DNA from: Clostridiaceae bacterium
GTDB lineage: Bacteria > Bacillota > Clostridia > Saccharofermentanales > UBA5734
Length of the DNA: 6,230 nucleotides
Assembly (NCBI GenBank): GCA_012727965.1
Contig: JAAYFZ010000289.1
Location: 1 to 6,230, forward strand
Direction: 5' to 3'
Below, piece by piece: positions 1-6,118 of the stretch. The position numbers were made by a program, and so were the translations under genes. Numbering within the stretch: the first letter of the stretch is position 1; each line of letters starts with the position of its first letter. A model generated the notes under the pieces. The model ran no database searches and was not told the DNA's origin. It saw only the letters and a list, made by a program, of their open reading frames with translations.

Positions 1-521
1 ATAGCATTGAACTGGACGAACTCATTATGGCGATCGCCAATCAAGATCAGAAAGCGCTTCAAGTGCTTTACTGTCAATATCGTCGCAGTATTTTTGCGGT
101 TGCCTATGCCGTAACACACGATCATCAGCTTTCTGAAGACGTGCTTCAGGATACAATCATACGAATATGGGAAAACGCTTCAGACTATCGTCAAGGCAGT
201 AGTGCAAAAGCTTGGATCCATGCGATTGCACGTAATCAATCCCTGGACATTATCCGGCAACGCAATCATTCTTTTTCACTTGAAGATTTGAAAGGTCAAC
301 CAATACCAGAACAACTCATAACCCGAATAGAGCCTGATGACCGAATGATGCTAGAAGCTGGTCTGAGCAGTCTAGATCATGATCAATCAATTATTTTTGT
401 ACTCAAAGCAATAGTAGGCCTTAGCCATTTGGAAACTTCAAAGATGCTCGATATTCCTTATCGTCTTGTTCGTTATAGGTATCATCGGGCTATATCAAGG
501 CTAAAAGAATTTCTATCCTGA
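1..521 (+). CDS. ECF-type RNA polymerase sigma factor (5' end outside window)
   Basis: This is a sigma-70 family (extracytoplasmic function) sigma factor, which directs RNA polymerase to a small regulon. The reading frame is open to the left edge (first full codon at 3) and reads SIELDELIMAIANQDQKALQ, which matches the usual ECF start (DEELIxxIAxGDxxAL). The ATG at 27 lies inside this conserved helix and has no Shine-Dalgarno sequence, so the true start is upstream of the window. Counting from that ATG, region 2 spans about residues 10-80 (LYCQYRRSIFAVAYAV, the SEDVLQDTIIRIW helix, then AWIHAIARNQSLDIIR). Region 4 spans about 113-163, with a helix-turn-helix at GLSHLETSKMLDIPYRLVRY. The usual 'GTVKSRL' of the recognition helix is replaced by 'RLVRYRY', so promoter preference may be unusual. 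It is followed 32 nt later by a membrane protein that is its likely regulator. The family call is firm; the signal and regulon are unknown. Confidence 0.93.
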   Translation, partial: SIELDELIMAIANQDQKALQVLYCQYRRSIFAVAYAVTHDHQLSEDVLQDTIIRIWENASDYRQGSSAKAWIHAIARNQSLDIIRQRNHSFSLEDLKGQPIPEQLITRIEPDDRMMLEAGLSSLDHDQSIIFVLKAIVGLSHLETSKMLDIPYRLVRYRYHRAISRLKEFLS

Positions 522-541
522 CAGACCATTAGAATATGAAT

Positions 542-548
542 GGAGAGG
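542..548 (+). promoter_or_regulatory. Ribosome binding site that sets the start at 554
   Basis: GGAGAGG lies 5 nt before the ATG at 554. The upstream in-frame ATG at 536 is preceded by CATTAGAAT, with no complementarity to the 16S 3' end, so 554 is the better start. Confidence 0.75.
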
Positions 549-553
549 ACAAA

Positions 554-1315
554 ATGAAATCACATAAAAAAGTGACTCGTAGCGATGTTATTAATTGGGC
601 GAAAGAGGCCAAGCTCGATCTGCCAGATCAGTGGAAGAATATACAGCAAAATCTGCCTCATCATCATAAGCCCGTTATTAACTCGACCAATAATAGAAAA
701 ATTGCAAGCAGAAATAGATTCCTGATCGCTTATGCAGGACTAGCAGTTCTAATTCTTGTAGTAGGGGTATTTATTTCGGGACAATTTATCAATGGCATTT
801 TTAGCAACAACTCAGGAAATAGCACTGAGCTAAAAAAATCCTATATAAATTCGAGTTGGGCATATAACTATGGCGATATAGAAGGTCTTACTAACGCGAG
901 TGATGTTATAGCACTTGTAGAAGTTGTCTCAATTTCGAAAGAATATGTAGACCAGGAGATACCATTCACCGAGTTTAAAGTTATAGTAATTACACCGGTA
1001 CATAATTCAAAGAAGGATGATTTTCTGATTATAAGGATGACAGGTGGTCCATACAAAGAAGTATTGTATGAAATGGATGATGCGCCATTGTTGAATATTG
1101 GCGAAGAACTATTGATCTTTTGTAAAGAGAATACCATTGGAACACTTCCATCATACACGATCCTCAGTGGAGCTCAAGGGAGACTATACTATTCAAATGG
1201 AAAACTCAACTCTTTGGGCATGATAGACGAAAATTTCGAGGACTCTATACAGATTAAAGACGCTGATCTTGATGAAACAATTAATCAAATCCATTCGTAT
1301 CTTGACAAGAAATGA
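554..1315 (+). CDS. Single-pass membrane protein, probable anti-sigma/regulator partner of the upstream sigma factor
   Basis: The protein has 253 aa from the ATG at 554, chosen because GGAGAGG (542-548) sits 5 nt before it. The in-frame ATG at 536, six codons upstream, has no ribosome binding site. Seen in the sequence: a basic, mostly polar cytoplasmic segment (about 1-55, with HHH at 36-38), one transmembrane helix (about 56-76, FLIAYAGLAVLILVVGVFIS), and an extracellular part (77-253). The outer part contains NASDVIALVEVVSI, FTEFKVIVITPV, DDFLIIRMTGG, IGEELLIFC and GAQGRLYYSNGKL. This pattern resembles a β-rich surface domain common in Bacillota proteins of unknown function. The position 32 nt behind an ECF sigma gene and the topology fit an anti-sigma factor that holds sigma at the membrane. 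However, there is no HxxxCxxC zinc anti-sigma motif, and the only Cys (190) is outside the cell. The regulatory role is inferred from context; the protein could instead be a sigma-regulated surface protein. Confidence 0.8.
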   Translation: MKSHKKVTRSDVINWAKEAKLDLPDQWKNIQQNLPHHHKPVINSTNNRKIASRNRFLIAYAGLAVLILVVGVFISGQFINGIFSNNSGNSTELKKSYINSSWAYNYGDIEGLTNASDVIALVEVVSISKEYVDQEIPFTEFKVIVITPVHNSKKDDFLIIRMTGGPYKEVLYEMDDAPLLNIGEELLIFCKENTIGTLPSYTILSGAQGRLYYSNGKLNSLGMIDENFEDSIQIKDADLDETINQIHSYLDKK

Positions 1316-1346
1316 CTTAGTGATTCCGAAAGGATAAAAAACCACC

Positions 1347-1402
1347 ATGCACATCCCCCCAGCCGGTAATCGTTGAACAATAGACAGGGGGGTGTGCATT
1401 TT
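1347..1402 (+). terminator. Intrinsic terminator 1 after the sigma/regulator operon
   Basis: Left arm ATGCACATCCCCCC (1347-1360) pairs with right arm GGGGGGTGTGCAT (1387-1399). The stem is 13 bp with a single bulged T at 1354, and the loop is 26 nt. A short T run (1399-1402) follows. It begins 31 nt after the stop of the membrane protein gene. The six-pair G:C block is strong, but the loop is long and the T tract short, so it may be partly leaky or mainly protect the 3' end. Confidence 0.7.
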
Positions 1403-1429
1403 ATCAATCTATGTTACTTCTGCCAAATC

Positions 1430-1479
1430 AAATACCATCTATTGATAAACTCCAGTTTTGATGTAGATGGTATTTTTTT
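1430..1479 (+). terminator. Intrinsic terminator 2, perfect 12-bp stem with T7 tail
   Basis: AAATACCATCTA (1430-1441) is perfectly complementary to TAGATGGTATTT (1464-1475), with a 22-nt loop. The 3' arm runs into seven consecutive T (1473-1479). This is a clear Rho-independent terminator in tandem with the hairpin at 1347-1402, and it insulates the sigma operon from the diguanylate cyclase gene. Confidence 0.82.
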
Positions 1480-1486
1480 ATCTTAA

Positions 1487-1518
1487 TTGCTAGTCTTCTA
1501 AGTATTAAGAGATATAAT
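1487..1518 (+). promoter_or_regulatory. Probable promoter of the diguanylate cyclase gene
   Basis: There is a perfect -10 box TATAAT at 1513-1518. The best -35 candidate is TTGCTA at 1487-1492 (4 of 6 consensus bases), but the 20-nt spacer is longer than ideal, so the -35 assignment is weak. It lies just after the T7 terminator and would start transcription near 1525, giving a leader of about 80 nt. Confidence 0.5.
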
Positions 1519-1524
1519 AGTAGT

Positions 1525-1606
1525 AATTTCAAGAAACCGAGTAAGAAACAGCTCCGGCTGTTTGGTGCCGAAAGGCACACTTAAAGTATGCATTAGGAAG
1601 TAAACT
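1525..1606 (+). other. Structured 5' leader of the diguanylate cyclase mRNA (candidate cis-regulatory RNA)
   Basis: Two compact hairpins lie side by side. AAACAGC (1546-1552) pairs with GCTGTTT (1557-1563) around a TCCG loop of the stable UNCG type. GTGCC (1565-1569) pairs with GGCAC (1574-1578) around a GAAA tetraloop. A 4-bp closing helix TAAG (1542-1545)/CTTA (1580-1583) could join them as a three-way junction. AAGAAAC occurs twice, at 1531-1537 and 1543-1549. The ribosome binding site AGGAAG (1595-1600) follows, 6 nt before the ATG. I do not recognise a known riboswitch class, and in particular it lacks the conserved features of the c-di-GMP-I aptamer. The pairing is seen in the sequence; any regulatory role is inference. 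Confidence 0.4.
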
Positions 1607-2719
1607 ATGGCGCGAACAAATAATAGTCAATTTAGTGAAATATTCAGAGAAGAAGCTATCAGAGGCGAAAGAGCTCACTGGTACCTTCATTGGTTTCTCT
1701 TTAGCAGTGTTTTAATATTAAGCAGCATTGTATATTTTGTTCAAGACATAGTCGTGGGTAAGTATGGAATTGCTTTGTCTCTGGTAAATCTTCTCTACAA
1801 TTTAGCTTTGACACCTCTCATTAAGAAGAAAAAAAGCATGATCTGGAATGGCTATGTAATGGTGACGATCAATGTTGTTAGCCTTACAATCTACAATTTT
1901 CTTGACGGTTATTTTGTATCACCACTGGCACCAGTTACTACTGCAGCAGTTATGCTCTATCCTGTTATAATTTTTCTGTCTTCCTTGCGAATGGATAAGA
2001 AGCTGATCATCTGGGCTACTTTGTTATCGATTATTTGTATGGATGGATTGTATTTGTACTTCTACAGAAGCTTTGATCCTGAATTTGCAAGCAAAATCGT
2101 CTCTGCAGACCCTTTGGGACAAGTTTATCGTACTGTTTATTTAGCCTTGTCAGGAGTTTTAATGTACCAGGTGCCAAGGGGCATGCTGCGTGTTCTCAAA
2201 ACTCAGGAGCGTTTGGCAAAAGAGAGTCTTGCCCACAAAATAAACTCGCAAAAGGATGCTCTTACTGGCGTATATAACCGTTTGTATTTTGATCAATACT
2301 TAGATAACAGCATTGAAATGGCAATAAAGTATAATTATAAGATTGCCTTGTTTTTCATTGATCTGGATGGATTCAAAGAATTAAATGATACCTACGGCCA
2401 TGATGCAGGAGATTTTATTCTTAAGGCTGTTGCCTCAGACCTGAGCTCCGTGATTAGAGACAGTGATATAGTAGCAAGAATCGGCGGCGATGAATTCGTC
2501 ATTGTTATGTCTCCCTTTGGCTCTGAAGGAAAAGAAGGAATCTATGGCAGGAGATTGTTTGAAACGATCTGCCAAAACAGACGATTTAACGATCAGGACC
2601 TAAGTATCAGCGCCAGCATTGGTCTTGCGATCTATCCAGATGATGCCAATAATGCTGAACTGCTTATCAAATATTCTGATGAAGCTATGTATGCAGCGAA
2701 GAAGTCTAAAAAGTTGTAA
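1607..2719 (+). CDS. Membrane-bound diguanylate cyclase (GGDEF domain)
   Basis: This protein (370 aa) should make the second messenger c-di-GMP from two GTP on the cytoplasmic side of the membrane. The N-terminal half is a sensor-like membrane region with about six hydrophobic segments (roughly 26-48, 53-71, 79-98, 106-126, 132-152 and 173-188). I cannot assign it to a named sensor family. A short linker (191-215, KTQERLAKESLAHKINSQ) could form the usual signalling helix. The catalytic domain spans about 216-370: DALTGVYNR (217-225), metal-binding D252 in FFIDLDGFKELND, the active-site motif GGDEF (293-297), and SASIGLAIYP (335-344). An RxxD inhibitory site (R284-D287) lies five residues before GGDEF, so product feedback inhibition is likely. 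There is no EAL or HD-GYP domain. The start is supported by AGGAAG 6 nt upstream. It probably has its own promoter and is separated from the sigma operon by two terminators. The stimulus is unknown. Confidence 0.95.
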   Translation: MARTNNSQFSEIFREEAIRGERAHWYLHWFLFSSVLILSSIVYFVQDIVVGKYGIALSLVNLLYNLALTPLIKKKKSMIWNGYVMVTINVVSLTIYNFLDGYFVSPLAPVTTAAVMLYPVIIFLSSLRMDKKLIIWATLLSIICMDGLYLYFYRSFDPEFASKIVSADPLGQVYRTVYLALSGVLMYQVPRGMLRVLKTQERLAKESLAHKINSQKDALTGVYNRLYFDQYLDNSIEMAIKYNYKIALFFIDLDGFKELNDTYGHDAGDFILKAVASDLSSVIRDSDIVARIGGDEFVIVMSPFGSEGKEGIYGRRLFETICQNRRFNDQDLSISASIGLAIYPDDANNAELLIKYSDEAMYAAKKSKKL

Positions 2720-2749
2720 AATAGTTCTAAGAGTAGTAACCAAGAAATG

Positions 2750-2777
2750 TTGATATGTTGAAAATACGCAATATATA
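2750..2777 (+). promoter_or_regulatory. Probable promoter of the nucleotidyltransferase gene
   Basis: TTGATA (2750-2755, 5 of 6 matches to the -35 consensus) is separated by 16 nt from TATATA (2772-2777, 4 of 6). Predicted transcription starts near 2784, before the chosen start codon at 2812. No terminator is visible after the diguanylate cyclase gene (2720-2749), so read-through transcription is also possible. Confidence 0.45.
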
Positions 2778-2799
2778 GGCTTGATCAATGTTATTCAAC

Positions 2800-2805
2800 G
2801 AGGTG
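2800..2805 (+). promoter_or_regulatory. Ribosome binding site that sets the start at 2812
   Basis: GAGGTG is fully complementary to the anti-Shine-Dalgarno sequence and sits 6 nt before the ATG at 2812. The alternative in-frame ATG at 2788 has only a weak AGG upstream, and this ribosome binding site would lie inside its coding sequence. Confidence 0.75.
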
Positions 2806-2811
2806 CTTGGA

Positions 2812-3663
2812 ATGAATGCACAACAGCAATTACTAACAAGAATTACTTCATATTGTGAAGAAAACGAAGAAGTCAGGGCGCTCATACTTATCGGCTCGCA
2901 GGTAAGAACTGAGTTTCATGCTGATGAATATTCTGACCTTGACCTGATAATGATTGTAAATGATATTACTCAATTCACTCTATCAAATGAATGGGTAGAT
3001 CACATTGGCAGGCATCATGTTTCTTTTGTTGAACCGACTATCGGAGGCCAAGAAGAAAGACGCATATTGTTTGATGATGCTTTGGATGTGGATTTTGTAA
3101 TAATATCCAAGGCGATGGCTCAATCTGCATTGGTGAGCAATGATGCTTTGAGCATATTAAGTAAAGGGTATAAATTATTAGTCAACAAGGAAAATATCAC
3201 TATACCAGATCCAGACATTAATAATATTGGTAAATTCGAATCTCCTTTGGCATCAGAATATATAAATGTAGTAAACGACTTCTGGTATCACACTATTTGG
3301 ACTACAAAAAAACTTCTAAGAGGTGAATTGTGGGCAGCGCATTTTTGTGTGAACAATTATATGAAGCAGAAATTGTTATGGATGATTGAGCATTACGAAC
3401 ACACAATTCATGGCTCAAACTACAACACATGGTATGGTGGCAGATTCATTGATACCTGGGCGGATGATGAGGTGAAAGAAGGACTGGCAAAAGCCTTCTC
3501 CGATTACAATGTCGCTGACATGGTTTCTGCTTTGTTCGAAACGATGGAATTATTTCGCAATCTAGCTGTCAAGGTTGGCCAGGCGTATAATTGTGATTAT
3601 CCTTTTCATGCAGACGAATATTGCAGCAGCTGGGTTCACAAGAAGCTATGCGATTATGTGTAG
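2812..3663 (+). CDS. ANT(6)/AadE-family aminoglycoside 6-adenylyltransferase-like protein
   Basis: This protein (283 aa from 2812) belongs to the streptomycin adenylyltransferase family, whose known members transfer AMP from ATP to the 6-hydroxyl of streptomycin. The nucleotidyltransferase signature is present: LILIGSQVR (G28, S29), then YSDLDLIMIV with the metal-binding pair D42 and D44, and a third acidic position in ILFDDALDVDFVII (D92/D94). The C-terminal half keeps family landmarks: EYINVVNDFWYHTIWTTKKL (about 150-170), RGELWAAHFCVNNYMKQKLL, and a late helix METMELFRNLA-like segment (ALFETMELFRNLAVKV). The length is close to that of ANT(6) enzymes (about 285-300 aa). A longer start at 2788 would add MLFNEVLG but lacks a good ribosome binding site. 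No mobile-element gene flanks it, so it looks like a resident chromosomal homologue. The family is firm; whether it confers streptomycin resistance is not shown by the sequence. Confidence 0.88.
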   Translation: MNAQQQLLTRITSYCEENEEVRALILIGSQVRTEFHADEYSDLDLIMIVNDITQFTLSNEWVDHIGRHHVSFVEPTIGGQEERRILFDDALDVDFVIISKAMAQSALVSNDALSILSKGYKLLVNKENITIPDPDINNIGKFESPLASEYINVVNDFWYHTIWTTKKLLRGELWAAHFCVNNYMKQKLLWMIEHYEHTIHGSNYNTWYGGRFIDTWADDEVKEGLAKAFSDYNVADMVSALFETMELFRNLAVKVGQAYNCDYPFHADEYCSSWVHKKLCDYV

Positions 3664-3681
3664 TGAATAGAAGCCGGGAAT

Positions 3682-3709
3682 TTGGCTTGTAGTATAATCA
3701 TTTTATGAT
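3682..3709 (+). promoter_or_regulatory. Candidate promoter region of the C11 peptidase gene
   Basis: Two overlapping options are visible. TTGGCT (3682-3687) with a 16-nt spacer to TATGAT (3704-3709, 5 of 6) is one. A perfect TATAAT at 3693-3698, with no good -35 at the right distance, is the other. The 85-nt gap after the nucleotidyltransferase stop fits a separate transcription unit. A 5-bp hairpin AAGCC/GGCTT (3671-3688) lies here, but it has no T tract and is not a convincing terminator. Confidence 0.4.
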
Positions 3710-3734
3710 ATGCATTAAGTTATCTAATCAATCC

Positions 3735-3740
3735 GGAGGA
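3735..3740 (+). promoter_or_regulatory. Strong ribosome binding site of the C11 peptidase gene
   Basis: GGAGGA lies 8 nt before the ATG at 3749, a near-ideal Shine-Dalgarno sequence that fixes the start of the peptidase. Confidence 0.8.
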
Positions 3741-3748
3741 TAGTAAAT

Positions 3749-6109
3749 ATGGCCAGAGGCAACAGACCTGTCAGCAGACAGAAAAGAGTAGGCAGTGGCA
3801 GTGCCACTGTCAGAAGAAGAAGTGGCACCAGCGGCAGAGGTTCTTCCAGACCTGTAGGCGGTGGCGGCGGCTATTTTCAGAGGAGTACAACGTCGTCTGG
3901 CAGCAGAGGACCAGTAAAAAAAATGAGCCTTCTCAAACTGCTGGTACCGATAATCGTGATTGGCATCATGATATATATTGGCTCGAAAATGGGTGGCGGT
4001 TCCGGCATAACTTCGCCTGTTCCTGGTAACGATAACGGTGGTTTTAATATTGGTGACAATGGCGGGTCTTCTGAGCAGATATCTGATAGCGGCAGCTATG
4101 CTGTTGACCGCAGCGTCTCAGAGCAGGCCAGACCTAAGTTGACAGCCCTTGCCGGTAGTGGCCAGGACCAAGTCACGATCATGGTCTATCTGTTAGGCAC
4201 TGATCTGGAGTCAAGAAGCGGAATGGCAACGATGGATCTTCAGGAGATGCTGGCTGCTGACCTCTCTGATAATGTAAATATTGTTCTTGAGACTGGTGGA
4301 ACTGCCAAATGGAAAAATGACCAGATCAGTTCGAATACTAATCAGAGGTACTTGATCGATTCAGATGGCTTGAAGCTGCTTGAAGCCGATCTTGGTAAGA
4401 AATCAATGGTTGATCCAGCTAATCTGACAAATTTCATCAAGTATTCTGAAGAAAAATTCCCTGCTGATCGTTATATGTTTATTTTCTGGGATCATGGCGG
4501 TGGATCGGTTACAGGCTATGGTTATGATGAACATTTCAAAGGCGATACAATGACTCTAGCTGAAATCGGTACTGCTCTTTCCGGCGCAGACTGCAAATTT
4601 GATATTGTTGGGTTTGATGCTTGTCTGATGGCAACTCTTGAGACTGCTTTTGTAGTTGAACCCTATGCCGATTATTTGATCGCATCTGAGGAGCTTGAGC
4701 CTGGAATAGGCTGGTACTACACTGGCTGGCTCAATACTCTTTCGCAAAATTCCTCGATTGCGACTATTGATCTTGGCAAAAAACTTATTGATGATTATAT
4801 TCAAGAGGTTAAGCGTAAGGTTCCCCGCTCTCAGGCTACCTTGTCTCTCGTCGATCTGGCTGAGCTAAAAGGCATAGTTCCTGAATCTTTTGGCGATTTC
4901 GCGGAAGCGACAGGCAAGCTGATCAAGTCAGATGACTATAAGATTGTTGCTGATTCCAGAGCAGGGACTAAGGAATTTGCGGCATCTTCAAAAATCAATC
5001 AGATCGATCTGGTCGATTTTGCCAAACGGCTTGGAACGAAGGAAGCGTTGGCTTTTGCCGATGTATTGGATCAGGCTGTCAAATATAACCGTATGTCTGA
5101 CAATATAACTAATGCAAATGGACTGTCGATTTATTTCCCTTATGGCAAGCTGAATACTGTTTCATCCATGGTTGATACATATGAGAAAATAGATATGGAT
5201 GAAAATTACACAGAGGCGATCAAGAACTTCGCGAATCTCAATATCGGTGGACAGATGGCGTCCCAGGGTGGGGGTTTGCTTGATGTTCTGCTTGGTGCTG
5301 GACAGGGTACGAGTTCTCCTAGTCAGGGTATCAGCGGCAATGTGATCAGCTCGCTTCTGGGCAATTTCTTAAGTCAGGGCAATTTCTCTTCTCTGCTAGG
5401 TGGTGATGGGCAGGCGCCCAGCTGGCTTAACACTCATCAGATAACAGATTCTTCTCAATATTATAGTGAGAATATGTTGGACCCTGCATCGATCAAGCTT
5501 AGTCAGAAAAATGGACAACGAGTTCTGCAGCTGAGCGAGAAGGAATGGGGGCTGGTACATTCGATCGAGCTTAATGTCTTCATAGATGACGGTGAAGGCT
5601 ATATTGACCTCGGCAGAGACAATGTTTTTGAGTTTAATGATGACGGTGATCTGATCGTCGAATTCGATGGAACATGGCTCACGCTAAATGGTCAGGTGGT
5701 CAGTTACTTCATGAGTAGCTATGATGTCAAGGGTGAAGATTATACGATAATGGGTCGAGTGCCGGCGCTGCTTAATGGCCAAAGAGTCGATATTGTAGTT
5801 TCCTTCAGTCAGGATGATCCTTATGGCAGCGTTCTTGGAGCTAATGTTATATATGATGAGAACGCTGAGACTCCTAATCAGGCAAAAGGCCTTGTTGAGA
5901 TCAAAGCAGGCGATAAAATTGACTATTTATGTGACTACTATTCATATGAAGGGGCATTCAATGACTCATATCTGTTAGGCGACCAATACATAGCAACCGG
6001 GTCCTGGCGCATTGAGAATCTGGAGCTTACGAATACAGAATATCTGATGAGCTTTAAGCTAACAGATATTTACGACAACAGCTATTGGACTCCTGCTGTC
6101 ACGGATTGA
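3749..6109 (+). CDS. Membrane-anchored clostripain-family (C11) cysteine peptidase
   Basis: This is a 786-aa protein of the clostripain family, whose characterised members cut after Arg or Lys. Order of parts: a cytoplasmic tail (1-58) rich in Gly, Arg and Ser with no acidic residue; one transmembrane helix (about 60-80, LLKLLVPIIVIGIMIYIG); a Gly/Asn/Ser linker (81-138); a caspase-like C11 domain (about 139-498); a Gly/Ser/Gln/Leu-rich linker (498-560); and a C-terminal β-rich domain (about 561-786) with IDDGEGYIDLGRDNVFEFNDD. The catalytic pair is visible: H249 in FWDHGGG and C292 in GFDACLMA, with the β-strand QVTIMVYLLGTDLES at the domain start. Positive charges before the helix predict N-in, catalytic domain outside (type II). 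K264, 15 residues after the His, is a possible self-activation site by analogy with other C11 enzymes. The gene has a strong ribosome binding site and its own terminator, so it is probably monocistronic. Substrates are unknown, and the C-terminal domain has no named function that I recognise. Confidence 0.93.
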   Translation: MARGNRPVSRQKRVGSGSATVRRRSGTSGRGSSRPVGGGGGYFQRSTTSSGSRGPVKKMSLLKLLVPIIVIGIMIYIGSKMGGGSGITSPVPGNDNGGFNIGDNGGSSEQISDSGSYAVDRSVSEQARPKLTALAGSGQDQVTIMVYLLGTDLESRSGMATMDLQEMLAADLSDNVNIVLETGGTAKWKNDQISSNTNQRYLIDSDGLKLLEADLGKKSMVDPANLTNFIKYSEEKFPADRYMFIFWDHGGGSVTGYGYDEHFKGDTMTLAEIGTALSGADCKFDIVGFDACLMATLETAFVVEPYADYLIASEELEPGIGWYYTGWLNTLSQNSSIATIDLGKKLIDDYIQEVKRKVPRSQATLSLVDLAELKGIVPESFGDFAEATGKLIKSDDYKIVADSRAGTKEFAASSKINQIDLVDFAKRLGTKEALAFADVLDQAVKYNRMSDNITNANGLSIYFPYGKLNTVSSMVDTYEKIDMDENYTEAIKNFANLNIGGQMASQGGGLLDVLLGAGQGTSSPSQGISGNVISSLLGNFLSQGNFSSLLGGDGQAPSWLNTHQITDSSQYYSENMLDPASIKLSQKNGQRVLQLSEKEWGLVHSIELNVFIDDGEGYIDLGRDNVFEFNDDGDLIVEFDGTWLTLNGQVVSYFMSSYDVKGEDYTIMGRVPALLNGQRVDIVVSFSQDDPYGSVLGANVIYDENAETPNQAKGLVEIKAGDKIDYLCDYYSYEGAFNDSYLLGDQYIATGSWRIENLELTNTEYLMSFKLTDIYDNSYWTPAVTD

Positions 6110-6118
6110 TTTGTATGT

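Noticed and set aside
1347..1376. Nine-codon frame ATGCAC...TGA (MHIPPAGNR) within the first terminator
   Set aside because: The only upstream purine run (AAAGGA, 1329-1334) is too far from the ATG, and the sequence is explained by the hairpin arm.
868..1399. Minus-strand reading frames opposite the membrane protein gene and the first terminator (868-1158 and 1193-1399)
   Set aside because: They lie antisense to a well-supported gene, have no ribosome binding site or recognisable domain, and one begins inside the terminator hairpin.
1525..1606. c-di-GMP-I (GEMM) riboswitch ahead of the diguanylate cyclase
   Set aside because: The leader is short and lacks the conserved aptamer core and receptor layout; a GAAA tetraloop alone is not enough.
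2600..2788. Minus-strand frame opposite the end of the diguanylate cyclase gene
   Set aside because: It is a shadow of the conserved GGDEF domain coding sequence with no protein-like features.
2812..3663. Nucleotidyltransferase as part of a defence or toxin-antitoxin pair (MNT/HEPN type)
   Set aside because: The protein has the full-length AadE-type C-terminal half, and no HEPN or antitoxin partner gene is adjacent.
3671..3688. Small hairpin AAGCC/GGCTT after the nucleotidyltransferase gene as a terminator
   Set aside because: The stem is only 5 bp and is not followed by a T tract.
3877..4804. Minus-strand frames inside the C11 peptidase gene (3877-4059 and 4556-4804)
   Set aside because: They fall entirely within the conserved peptidase coding sequence and show no independent evidence.
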